Below are positions 1 to 7,862 of a stretch of 64,000 nucleotides of DNA, piece by piece. The first letter of the stretch is position 1; every line of letters starts with the position of its first letter. A model generated the notes under the pieces. That model was not told the origin of the DNA and searched no databases. It saw nothing but the letters and a program-made list of their open reading frames with translations. The stretch spans positions 1 through 64,000 of the forward strand of contig JAFQOD010000065.1 in NCBI GenBank assembly GCA_017395685.1, given 5' to 3'. Origin of the DNA: Clostridia bacterium (lineage in GTDB: Bacteria > Bacillota > Clostridia > Christensenellales > Aristaeellaceae). A program made the translations under genes and the position numbers.

Positions 1-80
1 AGTCCTTCACTTAACATCGTTTCCACCACGTGTTTCTTGAATTCCGCTGTGTATCTCTTGTTCGGTACTCCCTTGGGCAT
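1..80 (-). CDS. IS3-family transposase OrfA, N-terminal fragment (cut by window edge)
   Basis: The minus-strand ATG at 80 is preceded by GGGGAGTGA, a good ribosome binding site. The 26 visible codons begin MPKGVPNKRYTAEFKKHVVE, the usual opening of IS3/IS150-type OrfA proteins, which carry an N-terminal helix-turn-helix that binds the element's inverted repeats. OrfA is normally fused to the DDE integrase OrfB by a -1 frameshift; OrfB would lie to the left of this window. The gene is cut by the window edge, so whether it is intact is unknown. Confidence 0.75.
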   Translation of the reverse strand, partial: MPKGVPNKRYTAEFKKHVVETMLSEG

Positions 81-141
81 AAAATCACTCCCCATTCGTT
101 ATTCAGTATACCATACTGTCTAACAAATGGGGAGCAGTTCA
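1..141 (-). mobile_element. IS3-family insertion sequence, left end (truncated by window)
   Basis: The first 141 bases read on the minus strand as the start of an IS3-family element. The terminal inverted repeat begins TGAACTGCTCCCC at about position 141 and runs inward to the transposase start codon at 80. The TG-starting end and the short leader followed directly by an OrfA-type protein are typical of the family. The other end lies outside the window, so completeness, direct repeats and the second reading frame cannot be judged. Confidence 0.75.
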
Positions 142-201
142 CTTTTAATGGAGCGTTTTTTCATTTGTCGCCGGAGGGGCGACCTGGGGCGCCGGTTCTT
201 T

Positions 202-210
202 TGCTATACT
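202..210 (+). promoter_or_regulatory. extended -10 promoter for the BtpA-like gene
   Basis: TGCTATACT forms an extended -10 (TGn-TATACT) 34 bases before the start codon at 244. No good -35 is seen 17 bases upstream. A small GTCGCC/GGCGAC hairpin lies just upstream at 167-183. The assignment is plausible but weak. Confidence 0.35.
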
Positions 211-243
211 TGCATTGACCCGAAGAAGAAAGGAAGATGAAAA

Positions 244-969
244 ATGAATTTTCAAAAATGTTTTGATAATAAAAAGCCGGTGATCGGCATGCTGCATCTG
301 AAGGGCGACCACGCTCTATCCTCCCTGGAGCGGGCAAAGAAAGAAGCCTGCATCTATCTGGAGCATGGGGTAGAGGCGCTGCTGGTAGAAAACTATTTCG
401 GATCCAACCGGGATTGCGAAGCGGTACTTGCCTGGCTGCAGAAAGAATGCCCCCGGGCGAAATACGGGGTCAATATTCTGGGGGATTATGAACACGCATT
501 CATGCTGGCGAAAAAATATCATGCCGCCTTTATTCAGATTGATTCGGTCTGCGGCCATCTGCCAAAGGAACAGGATGAAATGCTCGCAAATCATCTGAAG
601 GCATTGCGGAATACCTGCGGGGCAGCGGTGCTGGGGGGCGTACGATTCAAATATCAGGCTGTCCGGTCGGGAAGAAGTGTGCAGGAGGATCTGCTGCTTG
701 GCATGCAGCGCTGTGACGCCATTGTGGTAACAGGGGAAGGGACAGGCATGAAGACACCCTTGGAGAAGGTGCGCCAGTTTCGGGAAGTGCTGGGGGATTT
801 TCCCCTGATAATGGGCGCCGGCATGCGGCCGGAGATGATTGATGATTGCTTTTCCTTATGCGACGGCGCCATCGTAGGCAGCTATTTCAAGGAAGGGCAC
901 CGGGATTATGGCGATGTGAATCCGGATTATGTGGCGCAATTTATGGATGAGAAAAGAAAAATAGAATAA
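244..969 (+). CDS. BtpA/SgcQ-family TIM-barrel protein
   Basis: This 241-residue protein opens with PVIGMLHLKG, the signature start of the BtpA/SgcQ family, and has the barrel-end motifs VTGEGTGMKTP and MGAGMRPEMID followed by DGAIVGSYFKEG, a phosphate-binding-like loop seen in TIM-barrel enzymes. Cyanobacterial BtpA affects photosystem I, while enterobacterial SgcQ is a predicted nucleoside or sugar-phosphate enzyme, so the family name does not fix a reaction. There is no signal peptide and the protein should be cytoplasmic. The gene stands alone behind its own promoter and ends in a terminator shared with the convergent gene. The start is set by the AGGAAGATG region just upstream. Confidence 0.75.
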   Translation: MNFQKCFDNKKPVIGMLHLKGDHALSSLERAKKEACIYLEHGVEALLVENYFGSNRDCEAVLAWLQKECPRAKYGVNILGDYEHAFMLAKKYHAAFIQIDSVCGHLPKEQDEMLANHLKALRNTCGAAVLGGVRFKYQAVRSGRSVQEDLLLGMQRCDAIVVTGEGTGMKTPLEKVRQFREVLGDFPLIMGAGMRPEMIDDCFSLCDGAIVGSYFKEGHRDYGDVNPDYVAQFMDEKRKIE

Positions 970-973
970 AAAG

Positions 974-1010
974 CAGGGCTTCCAGAACCGATGATGGTTC
1001 GGAAGCCCTG
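974..1010. terminator. bidirectional rho-independent terminator
   Basis: CAGGGCTTCC-GAACC pairs with GGTTC-GGAAGCCCTG around a GATGAT loop, with one bulged A. A T-rich tail is best on the minus strand (CTTTTTATT), so it mainly ends the secreted-protein gene to its right and probably also the BtpA-like gene. Confidence 0.8.
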
Positions 1011-1019
1011 TTGGTTGAT

Positions 1020-2462
1020 TCAGATAAAGCCCATCCAGATGCGTCCGTTCAGCTGCAATTGTACATAACACCAATTTTCATCCAGCATGGCGAGCAGCTT
1101 TATTTCTGTGCCATGGGGAATGCGGAGAATTTCAGGGGGAGAATCCCGGGTAGGATCATCTGTCAGGCTGCAATCCGATCGGGGAATGAAAATGAGGGTA
1201 TCTTCGAATTGCAGGTTTCGAACGATTTGCCCCCTTTTCAGGTGTGTCATTTCGATCCAGCCGATGCGGTATTCTCCTTTGCTTAATTCATAGCGGATCA
1301 GCAGCCAGCCGTCTCTTTCGCCGTAGACCTCGATCCAGTCATTGGTGCTGGCTACCGCCTTGCCATTCCCGGCCTGGCCATATTCTTTTCCTGGGCCCAT
1401 GTAAACAGGGCAGCGCTTGCCCTTTGTAAAAGCCATTTTTTCGCCGGTCAGGATGCAATTCATGCTCTTTGGCAGGATTGTCAAGGCTTTGGGTGCTGTA
1501 ATTTCCTCCGGTGAGCGGGGCAAGGCATAGAAATCCACTTTTTCAAGCGCAGTTTCCAAGAATGCGGGATGGGCAGATTCAAAACCATCCCCGATATTAT
1601 AGAAGATCAGCTGACCGTCCAGATAATCCATTTGCCGCATCGGGCTATCCTGATAATTGGTGAGATGGAAGCCCCCATCCTGCCATGCAAAGGAAATGCC
1701 CTCCATATACACTACCCCGTCGTCGGTGTATACGCCAAAGCCCAATCCATTCGCTGTATATTCATATTTGTTTTCATCATCCCAAAGCCGCTGATAGGTA
1801 AGGCCTTTTTCTTCATAAATGAAAGAACAATGAAGATTGGCCTGGGGGATGGCTTCATTCGCAGTAAAATACTGGCTCCAGCCGAATTCATTGCGATGGA
1901 AGCACAGCATTTTTCTTTCTTCCGTGCTTTTGATCAGCAGGAAAGCGTAATCACCGCCGGGTGTTCCTGGAATTTCCAGGTAACCTTCGATCAGATGATC
2001 TTCATATAGGGATGCAGCGGCCAGCACTCCATCGGGAACAGCGCCGCAGGGAACAATGGTGACGTCGCCCTCGCAGCGCTGGAAGAAGCCGCCAGAATCG
2101 TCTTCCCCAAGATGAAGGGTATCTTTGCCGGAATATTCTGCCGTGCCCGGCGTAAAGGTCAGGGGATAGTAATGCTTTCTTTCAGGGAATGTGAAGATCA
2201 GGGTATTATCCTTCAGCATCCATGTGCATTCCGTCTGTCGTTCAATCAGCCGCCGGGGAGGGAAGGAAGCATATTCATCTGTATCATAGAGGGTGGCGCT
2301 GCCGTCCCCGTGCAGATAAAAGCCGTATCCAATCACTTCGGCGCCGCCACAGAAACGCCACAGCCCGATGAGGGTTTCCTGGTGTATGGATGCTTCGGCA
2401 TTTCCAATTGGCATGGAAAACAGAAGCGCAATGACCAGCAGCAATGCCGCCCCTTTTTTCAT
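1020..2462 (-). CDS. secreted protein with SH3-like domain, unknown function
   Basis: The 480-residue product starts with a clear Sec signal (MKKGAALLLVIALLFSMPIG, cleavage after NAEA). The mature part has a beta-rich region with GLWRFCGG and FYLHGDGSATLYD motifs, a form common to lipocalin-like 'stress test' domains in clostridial secreted proteins. The last third contains SH3-type segments (VYMGPGKEYGQAGNGKAV, then YGERDGWLLIRYEL and YRIGWIEM) suggesting cell-wall or peptide binding. Of three consecutive ATG codons the third (2462) has the best spacing from GGAGGG. No enzyme motif was recognised. The gene is monocistronic between two terminators. Confidence 0.65.
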   Translation of the reverse strand: MKKGAALLLVIALLFSMPIGNAEASIHQETLIGLWRFCGGAEVIGYGFYLHGDGSATLYDTDEYASFPPRRLIERQTECTWMLKDNTLIFTFPERKHYYPLTFTPGTAEYSGKDTLHLGEDDSGGFFQRCEGDVTIVPCGAVPDGVLAAASLYEDHLIEGYLEIPGTPGGDYAFLLIKSTEERKMLCFHRNEFGWSQYFTANEAIPQANLHCSFIYEEKGLTYQRLWDDENKYEYTANGLGFGVYTDDGVVYMEGISFAWQDGGFHLTNYQDSPMRQMDYLDGQLIFYNIGDGFESAHPAFLETALEKVDFYALPRSPEEITAPKALTILPKSMNCILTGEKMAFTKGKRCPVYMGPGKEYGQAGNGKAVASTNDWIEVYGERDGWLLIRYELSKGEYRIGWIEMTHLKRGQIVRNLQFEDTLIFIPRSDCSLTDDPTRDSPPEILRIPHGTEIKLLAMLDENWCYVQLQLNGRIWMGFI

Positions 2463-2550
2463 CATCATCCCTCCGGATAAAAGCTTTCATAGATATAAAC
2501 GAATAAAAATGGAAAATTGTTTCATCAAACGGAAAAGAATAGAAGAAAAG

Positions 2551-2568
2551 CCCGGCATTGCTGCCGGG
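2551..2568 (-). terminator. terminator of the EF-G-like gene
   Basis: CCCGGCA-TTGC-TGCCGGG forms a 7-bp GC-rich hairpin 46 bases after the stop codon at 2614. On the minus strand it is followed by CTTTTCTTCTATTC. Confidence 0.8.
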
Positions 2569-2613
2569 CGGATGCTTTCCGGATGGGGAGGGCCCCAAAC
2601 GAAAGCGGGATGA

Positions 2614-4695
2614 TTATTCTTCTTCGTCCTCGTCCTTCTGGGCGTTTTCGATGATCTTCTTGGCGGCGTCGCCGGGCATTTCTTCGTAGCGTTCGAAGCT
2701 CATGGTGAAGAAGCCGCGGGCCTGGGTCATGGAACGCAGGTCGGTAGCATACTTGAACATTTCACCCATGGGGGCTTCGGCGGTTACACGCTGCAGGCCA
2801 TCGATGGGATCCATGCCCATGATGCGGCCGCGGCGCTTGTTCATATCGCCCATGATATCGCCCATGTATTCATCGGGAACGAATACTTCTACGTGCATGA
2901 TGGGCTCCAGCAGAACGGGGCTGGCGTCCATGCAGCCCTTCTTGTAAGCGATGCGGGCAGCGGTCTTGAAGGCCATTTCAGAGGAGTCTACGGGATGGTA
3001 GGAACCATCATACAGCTTGGCATGCAGGCCAACCATGGGATAGCCGGCCAGAACGCCCTTGCGGATGTTTTCGCGCAGGCCCTTTTCAACAGAGGGGATG
3101 AAGTTCCGGGGTACGGCGCCGCCGACCACGGCATCTTCGAATTCGAAATCGATATTGGTATCGCCGATGGGGGAGAATTCGATCCACACATCACCGAACT
3201 GGCCGTGACCGCCGGACTGCTTCTTATGACGGCCCTGGCAGGCAACCTTCTTGCGGATGGTTTCACGATAGGGGATCTTGGGATCGTTCAAGTTGGCCTG
3301 AGCACCGAACTTGGAAGCCAGCTTGTTGCGGATGATATCCAGGTGCAGTTCGCCCTGACCGGAAACCAGGGTTTCGGTGGTTTCCACGTTCTTTTCCACC
3401 TTGATGGAAGGATCTTCTTCCTGCAGACGGGCCAGACCGGAGAATACCTTATCTTCTTCGCCCTGCTTGGCAGCATAAACAGCCTTGGAGATGCAGGGAG
3501 TGGGGAAGGCGATGGGAGCGTACTTCACAGGATTAGAAGCTTCGCACAGGGTATCGCCGGAATTGGTGTACTGCAGCTTGGACAGAGCGCCCATATCGCC
3601 GGCATTCAGCTGGGTCATATTGGTCTGCTTCTTGCCGCGCATCATGAACAGGCCGCCAGCCTTTTCAGCCTTTTCGGCATTGGCATTGTACAGGGCGGTG
3701 GCGGGGGTGATGGTGCCGGAGCATACACGGAACAGGGACAGCTTGCCAACGAAGGGGTCAGCAATGGTCTTGTAAACGAAAGCGGAGAAGGGTTCGCTGC
3801 TGTCGCAGGTGCGTTCCACCTTATCGCCGGTCTTGGGATTTACGCCCTCGGCCTTGGTGCCGGCGGGAGAATGGAGATATACGCTCATCATATCCAGCAT
3901 CTTGGCAACGCCGATGCCGGTGGTGGCGGAAACGGCAACCACGGGAACGATGGAGCCGGTCTTCATGCCTTCACGGAAACCAAAGAGGATTTCTTCGTGG
4001 GTCAGCTCTTCGCCTTCCAGGAACTTCATCATCAGTTCATCATCGGCGCCGGCAGCGGCTTCGGTGATTTCTTCCATAGCGGTTTCGATGGCGGAGGCCA
4101 TATCAGCGGGAACGGGAACTTCCTTGAGGGTCTTGCCGGTGCCTTCATAGGCCTTGTTTTCCAGCACGTTTACAACGCCCTTGAAGGAAGCGCCGGCGCC
4201 GATGGGCAGCAGCATGGGAACGACGGAAGAGCCGTACTTTTCACGCAGGCCATCGACTACCTTCTGGTAGTTGGCATTTTCGGTATCCATACGGTTTACG
4301 ATGAACATGGGGGATACGCCATTCTTCTTGGCATTATCCCAGGCCTTTTCAGCGCCTACGGTCAGGCCGCTGACAGCGCCCACAACGATACCGGCGGTTT
4401 CCACAACGCGCAGGGCGCCCATGGCTTCGCCGATGAAATCAAAGTAACCGGGAACGTCGATCACATTGATCTTGGTGCCTTTCCATTCCACGGGCGCAAC
4501 GGCAGCGCTCAGGGAAATATGGCGCTTTACTTCTTCGGGATCGAAGTCAGTGGTGGCGGCGCCATCTTCTACCTTGCCCTGGCGGTCAACATGTCCCGCG
4601 GCATAGAGCATGGCTTCGGTCAGCGTGGTTTTGCCTTCGCTGCCGTGGCCAATCAAGGCAATATTGCGAATTTTGTCAGTCAAGTAGTCAGCCAT
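2614..4695 (-). CDS. elongation factor G-like GTPase (EF-G2 type)
   Basis: The 693-residue protein has full EF-G architecture: an N-terminal GTPase domain and then the domain order of EF-G to a C-terminal MGDMNKRRGRI motif. The P loop is GHGSEGKTT (residues 16-24) instead of the canonical AHIDAGKTT, switch 2 is DVPGYFDF (80-87) instead of DTPGHVDF, and the base-specificity motif is NRMD (134-137). These substitutions place it with EF-G-like paralogues (EF-G2/FusA2) rather than the housekeeping translocase. Tyr84 replaces the histidine needed for efficient GTP hydrolysis. The start at 4695 has AGGGGGAAC upstream; a longer in-frame extension to 4791 has no ribosome binding site. It is monocistronic. 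Confidence 0.85.
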   Translation of the reverse strand: MADYLTDKIRNIALIGHGSEGKTTLTEAMLYAAGHVDRQGKVEDGAATTDFDPEEVKRHISLSAAVAPVEWKGTKINVIDVPGYFDFIGEAMGALRVVETAGIVVGAVSGLTVGAEKAWDNAKKNGVSPMFIVNRMDTENANYQKVVDGLREKYGSSVVPMLLPIGAGASFKGVVNVLENKAYEGTGKTLKEVPVPADMASAIETAMEEITEAAAGADDELMMKFLEGEELTHEEILFGFREGMKTGSIVPVVAVSATTGIGVAKMLDMMSVYLHSPAGTKAEGVNPKTGDKVERTCDSSEPFSAFVYKTIADPFVGKLSLFRVCSGTITPATALYNANAEKAEKAGGLFMMRGKKQTNMTQLNAGDMGALSKLQYTNSGDTLCEASNPVKYAPIAFPTPCISKAVYAAKQGEEDKVFSGLARLQEEDPSIKVEKNVETTETLVSGQGELHLDIIRNKLASKFGAQANLNDPKIPYRETIRKKVACQGRHKKQSGGHGQFGDVWIEFSPIGDTNIDFEFEDAVVGGAVPRNFIPSVEKGLRENIRKGVLAGYPMVGLHAKLYDGSYHPVDSSEMAFKTAARIAYKKGCMDASPVLLEPIMHVEVFVPDEYMGDIMGDMNKRRGRIMGMDPIDGLQRVTAEAPMGEMFKYATDLRSMTQARGFFTMSFERYEEMPGDAAKKIIENAQKDEDEEE

Positions 4696-4762
4696 GTGTC
4701 GGTTCCCCCTATAATGTAAATTTGATACATGATCAACGCATGTTAAATCACACACATCTATT

Positions 4763-4791
4763 ATTTTATCAGATAATACGGCAAAATACAA
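4763..4791 (-). promoter_or_regulatory. SigA-type promoter for the EF-G-like gene
   Basis: On the minus strand TTGTAT and TAAAAT are separated by exactly 17 bases, with TGA forming an extended -10. It lies about 70 bases upstream of the start codon at 4695, leaving a leader of about 60 nt. Confidence 0.65.
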
Positions 4792-4880
4792 GCCATTTTT
4801 ACCAAAACTTTTTGGACAGAAAAATCATTCAATATGGTAAAAAATCCTCCCGAATCATCAGGAAATCCGGCAAAAAAACT

Positions 4881-4907
4881 GGGGATTGCCATGCAAAGCA
4901 AATCCCC
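4881..4907 (-). terminator. terminator of the esterase pair
   Basis: GGGGATTGC pairs with GCAAATCCCC and on the minus strand is followed by CAGTTTTTTT. A second overlapping hairpin (CCCCTTC with GAAAGGGG, 4905-4928) lies just before it. Both follow the stop codon at 4941. Confidence 0.75.
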
Positions 4908-4940
4908 CTTCAAAAAATTCTGAAAGGGGATAAAAATGTA

Positions 4941-5717
4941 TCAGCCGATATATTCAGCGGAAGGCGCGGGCAATGCCAGGAAGCGGATGAAATCCTGAAT
5001 GTGTTCATCCCAGAATTTCCAGGTATGGGCGCCGGGGGCCTCCAGATATTCATATTGGAAGGGATTGCCGGGCAGGGCCTGGAAAAAATCCCTGGTTTCA
5101 TGGGCGCTTTTCAGAAGAAAATCTTCGCTGCCGCAGCAGTGGAAAATCCGGGGGCAGGGCCTGCCGTCCTTCAGGATTTCCCTGGCCAGGAAATAGGGAT
5201 CGTGATGGGTATGATCAATGGGAGAATCGCCGTAAATCAACACCCGGCGGGGATCCCGGCTGGATACGCCGCCCCGGTTGATGGCGCCGGCAGAAAGGCA
5301 GCAGATGGCGGCATATTGTTCCGGACGGCTCAGGCCGATTTTCATGCTGCCCGCGCCGCCCATGGAAAGGCCGGCAATGAAATTATCCTCCCTGCGGGCA
5401 GAAAAATTGAACATTTTCTGCAGTTTTTTCGGCAGTTCATCGGCAATATAGGTAAAATACTTCGGGCCGTGGGCCATATCGGTATAGGCACTGTTGAAGG
5501 CGGAGGGCATCACCACCGCAATGCCTGCATCGGCTGCATAGCGATCAATATTGGTTTTGCGCACCCAATCAAAGGCATTGCCGGAATGCCCGTGAATCAG
5601 CCATAATACGGGCACCTTTTGCCCGGGCTGCATATCCTTCCGCTGGGGAAGAATAACCCAGCAGCTGGTGCAGAAGCCCAGGGATTCGGAGAAAATGCTC
5701 ACTTTTGCAATGGCCAT
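4941..5717 (-). CDS. alpha/beta-hydrolase esterase (esterase D / tributyrin esterase-like)
   Basis: The 258-residue protein belongs to the putative esterase family (S-formylglutathione hydrolase/acetyl esterase fold). LWLIHGHSGN (residues 39-48) supplies the oxyanion region, GLSMGG the nucleophile elbow with Ser118, and PGAHTWKFW near residue 229 the catalytic His. Such enzymes remove acetyl or feruloyl groups from plant polysaccharides or act on small esters; substrate cannot be read from sequence. No signal peptide is present, so it is cytoplasmic. It begins directly after the stop codon of its paralogue, and its AAGGAGG site lies inside the end of that gene, so the two are translationally coupled. 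Confidence 0.8.
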   Translation of the reverse strand: MAIAKVSIFSESLGFCTSCWVILPQRKDMQPGQKVPVLWLIHGHSGNAFDWVRKTNIDRYAADAGIAVVMPSAFNSAYTDMAHGPKYFTYIADELPKKLQKMFNFSARREDNFIAGLSMGGAGSMKIGLSRPEQYAAICCLSAGAINRGGVSSRDPRRVLIYGDSPIDHTHHDPYFLAREILKDGRPCPRIFHCCGSEDFLLKSAHETRDFFQALPGNPFQYEYLEAPGAHTWKFWDEHIQDFIRFLALPAPSAEYIG

Positions 5718-6509
5718 TTATTCCGCCTCCTTTCTCAAGGGCAGCCAGCTCAGGATGGTCTGGATTTTCTGATCCCAGTATTTCCACTGATGATCCCCCG
5801 GACTTTCCTCATAGGTGAGCGGCAAATCCAGGGATTTCAGATGATCCCGGAAGCGCACGTTCTGGGAATAGAGGAAATCCTCCGTGCCGCACCACATATA
5901 AAGCTGCGGCTTGGGGCCGTCCCCTTTGGCCACCTCTTCTGCGGCGGCAAACAGATCATTGAAGGATCCCTTGATCTTTTCTTCCGGGCCGAATACATCC
6001 ATCCAATAGCTTTTGCTGCCCAGATTGGGATTTTTCGCAATGGCCTCCACATCGCATACGGAGGAAAGGCCGGCAGCCCAGGAAAAGCTTTCCGGGGCCC
6101 TCAGGCCGCATTTGAGGGCGCCGTAGCCGCCCATGGAAAGCCCGGCAGCAAAGGTATCTTCCCTGCGGGGGCTCATCTGGGGGAAGAGGGAGCGGCAGAT
6201 GGCGGGCAATTCATAAGCAATGAACTGCCAGTATTTTTCACCCAGATACATATCGGTATAGAAGCCCAGGTGCGTGGTGGGCATGACCACAGCGACGCCG
6301 TGCAGATCGGCATAACGCTCAATGCTGGTGCGGCGCAGCCAGATGGATTGATCATCGCTCATGCCGTGCAGCAGATAAAGGGTGGGGCAGCGGCCGGTCA
6401 TATCCCCGTCCGGGCCCGCCCATTTTTTCAACGAATCGGGCAGGATGACCAGCACATCCATTTCCGTTACCAATACCTTGGAATGAATGGTCAATTCAAT
6501 CAGGGCCAA
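5718..6509 (-). CDS. alpha/beta-hydrolase esterase, upstream paralogue
   Basis: This 263-residue protein is the upstream member of a tandem pair with the same fold: LYLLHGMSDD (44-53), nucleophile elbow GLSMGG with Ser125, and GDHQWKYWD with the catalytic His near residue 241. The shared layout (including YTDM and the C-terminal WKYWD/WKFWD block) points to an old tandem duplication with considerable divergence, so the substrates may differ. Translation starts at a TTG (6507-6509) nine bases after AAGGAGG. It is cytoplasmic and transcribed from its own promoter. Confidence 0.8.
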   Translation of the reverse strand: MALIELTIHSKVLVTEMDVLVILPDSLKKWAGPDGDMTGRCPTLYLLHGMSDDQSIWLRRTSIERYADLHGVAVVMPTTHLGFYTDMYLGEKYWQFIAYELPAICRSLFPQMSPRREDTFAAGLSMGGYGALKCGLRAPESFSWAAGLSSVCDVEAIAKNPNLGSKSYWMDVFGPEEKIKGSFNDLFAAAEEVAKGDGPKPQLYMWCGTEDFLYSQNVRFRDHLKSLDLPLTYEESPGDHQWKYWDQKIQTILSWLPLRKEAE

Positions 6510-6548
6510 GGCTGTTCGCCTCCTTGATGTTCATTTTTCTTTTTTCAA

Positions 6549-6577
6549 AGTATATCATTGATTCTTGTTTCTGGCAA
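6549..6577 (-). promoter_or_regulatory. promoter of the esterase operon
   Basis: Minus strand TTGCCA, 17-bp spacer, TATACT, with TGA extending the -10 element. It lies about 40 bases upstream of the TTG start at 6509. Confidence 0.65.
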
Positions 6578-6609
6578 GGGAGATCATGGGAGAAGAAAAA
6601 ATGAAAAAA

Positions 6610-6628
6610 CGCTGCAGTAGCTGCAGCG
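6610..6628 (-). terminator. terminator of the XRE regulator gene
   Basis: CGCTGCAG-TAG-CTGCAGCG hairpin followed on the minus strand by TTTTTTCATTTTTTC. Confidence 0.85.
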
Positions 6629-6654
6629 CCTGAAGGAACGGAAAAAGGGAATTT

Positions 6655-6966
6655 TCAGTTGCTTTCATCGCCGTAATCCAGTTCGGCGATCTTTTCCCTG
6701 AGAAACTGGCACAGAACCCGTGTATCTTCTTTGGAATGCCGGTTGGAAGCAGCCTTTATACTGTCCGCCAGCAGATAATCCGTGCCCACTTCCAATACAT
6801 TGGCAATGGAAACCAGGGTATCCACGCTGGGAATGCGGGTGCCGCGTTCAATATTGCCATAGAATGAAATGGAAATCTGAACGGCATGCGCCATTTCTTC
6901 CTGAGACAGCTTCTTCGCACGGCGCCTTGCTTTCATGCGCCGGCCCATAGCGGTATAATCAACCAT
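6655..6966 (-). CDS. XRE-family helix-turn-helix regulator
   Basis: The 103-residue protein has a single Cro/C1-type helix-turn-helix at residues 8-65 (MKARRRAKKLSQEEMA then FYGNIERGTRIPSVDTL and VGTDYLL) and a short acidic C-terminal tail with no recognisable ligand domain. Such small regulators usually bind palindromic operators and repress nearby genes, often their own. The gene is divergent from the zinc-ribbon gene across a 492-base gap, but no shared operator could be pinned down. The start has TAGGAG upstream. Confidence 0.85.
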   Translation of the reverse strand: MVDYTAMGRRMKARRRAKKLSQEEMAHAVQISISFYGNIERGTRIPSVDTLVSIANVLEVGTDYLLADSIKAASNRHSKEDTRVLCQFLREKIAELDYGDESN

Positions 6967-7290
6967 TGCGCTTCGCTCCTACTTGCAAATTTAAAAATTT
7001 ACATCAAAAGTATAATGGAAAAATGTACAAAAGTAAAGCATCTGTGTGATTGAATCGGGATATTTTCGAATGGATTCTGCAGATTTCTGCGAAAATTTAC
7101 TTTTTGTTCACGATTTGTGCGGCTGAAAGAGAAAGTAAGAAACGGGTGAAACGCTCAACCGGCCGGTGGAAATCAGCAGCATAAACGAAGGAAAGAGCCA
7201 CAGATTTTTCTTTGATTGATCCTTTCTGACAGCGGCATTACAGAAAACACGAAAGCACAAAAGAAACAAAAAAATATTTTTCAAAACGGC
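6967..7290. other. AT-rich intergenic region with no gene recognised
   Basis: Most of the 492-base gap between the XRE gene and the zinc-ribbon gene holds no supportable coding sequence. It contains A/T-rich tracts next to the XRE start (repeated AAATTT blocks near 6985-7000), possibly the autoregulatory region, and a minus-strand TATACT near 7010 without a convincing -35. The right part is the promoter and leader described separately. Confidence 0.5.
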
Positions 7291-7319
7291 TATACAAGCG
7301 GGAAAACCTGTGCTATAAT
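7291..7319 (+). promoter_or_regulatory. extended -10 SigA promoter for the zinc-ribbon gene
   Basis: TATACA, 17-bp spacer, TATAAT, with TGC directly before the -10 (TGn extended). Transcription should start near 7326, giving a leader of about 130 nt before the ATG at 7459. Confidence 0.75.
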
Positions 7320-7342
7320 AACCCCCGAAGACCAAGCCAAAG

Positions 7343-7458
7343 GATGATCAGGTGTTCCTCCCGGTTTATTCATCGTCAAAAGACGGATGCTTAGAGCCCA
7401 TGGAAACTACCGGAGTGTATTTCTCGGTTTGGCGATAATAATCAGGAGGTTTTGATCA
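7343..7458 (+). promoter_or_regulatory. structured 5' leader with possible RBS sequestration
   Basis: The leader can form a helix of CTCCCGGT (7358-7365) with ACCGGAG (7409-7415) enclosing the hairpin CATCGTC/GACGGATG (7371-7389). The same CCTCC (7357-7361) is complementary to the ribosome binding site AGGAGG (7444-7449), and TGATCA occurs at 7345-7350 and again at 7453-7458 just before the start codon. CCGGAG can alternatively pair with CTCGG (7423-7427). These pairings exclude each other, as in cis-acting thermosensors or riboswitches. No known RNA class was recognised; function is inferred. Confidence 0.45.
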
Positions 7459-7743
7459 ATGTATCAGGACAAGACTCTCACTTGCCGTGAATGCGGCCAG
7501 GAATTCACCTTCACTGCTTCCGAACAGGCTTTCTACGCCGAAAAGGGCTTCCAGAATGAGCCCGGCCGCTGCCCCGCTTGCCGCGCCGCTCGTCGTCAGA
7601 ATGGCGGCAACCGTGGCGAACGCCAGATGTTCGAAGTGATCTGCGATGGTTGCGGCTGCACCACCCAGGTTCCCTTCCAGCCCCGCGGCGATCGGCCCGT
7701 GTACTGCCGTGACTGCTTCGCCAAGAATCGTCCCCAGTACTAA
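7459..7743 (+). CDS. double zinc-ribbon protein (zf-trcl type)
   Basis: The 94-residue protein has an N-terminal zinc ribbon of the 'probable zinc-ribbon' type, Cys9-x2-Cys12 and Cys38-x2-Cys41 (the phrase YAEKGF is characteristic), a basic Arg/Asn/Gly-rich linker, and a second ribbon with CDGCGC and YCRDC. Both should bind zinc; the basic linker suggests nucleic-acid or ribosome contact. Small proteins of this kind are often very highly expressed in Clostridia but have no established role. The strong extended -10 promoter, perfect AGGAGG site and two consecutive terminators fit high expression. Confidence 0.8.
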   Translation: MYQDKTLTCRECGQEFTFTASEQAFYAEKGFQNEPGRCPACRAARRQNGGNRGERQMFEVICDGCGCTTQVPFQPRGDRPVYCRDCFAKNRPQY

Positions 7744-7753
7744 TTAAGAAATA

Positions 7754-7783
7754 AACGGTCAGGCTTCGGCCCGGCCGTTTTTT
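7754..7783 (+). terminator. terminator 1 of the zinc-ribbon gene
   Basis: AACGGTC-AGGC-TTCG-GCC-GGCCGTT with a stable TTCG loop and a run of six T. Confidence 0.85.
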
Positions 7784-7802
7784 CTTTGATGATTTGTGTA
7801 TT

Positions 7803-7829
7803 GCCCGCCCTGTACCGGCGGGCTTTTTT
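7803..7829 (+). terminator. terminator 2 (back-up) of the zinc-ribbon gene
   Basis: GCCCGCC-CTGTACC-GGCGGGC followed by six T. Two strong terminators in 75 bases suggest a heavily transcribed upstream gene. Confidence 0.85.
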
Positions 7830-7833
7830 ATGG

Positions 7834-7862
7834 ATGACAAATCTGCCGATGCATTTTATAAT
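7834..7862 (+). promoter_or_regulatory. SigA-type promoter for the first ECF sigma operon
   Basis: ATGACA, 17-bp spacer, TATAAT, located directly after the tandem terminators and about 85 bases before the sigma gene start. It matches housekeeping sigma, so the ECF operon is not only autoregulated. Confidence 0.7.

Noticed and set aside
2893-4719. A 608-codon open frame opposite the EF-G-like gene
   Set aside because: Product is Gly/His/Ala-rich with no known motif, opposite a clearly conserved GTPase; codon bias explains it.
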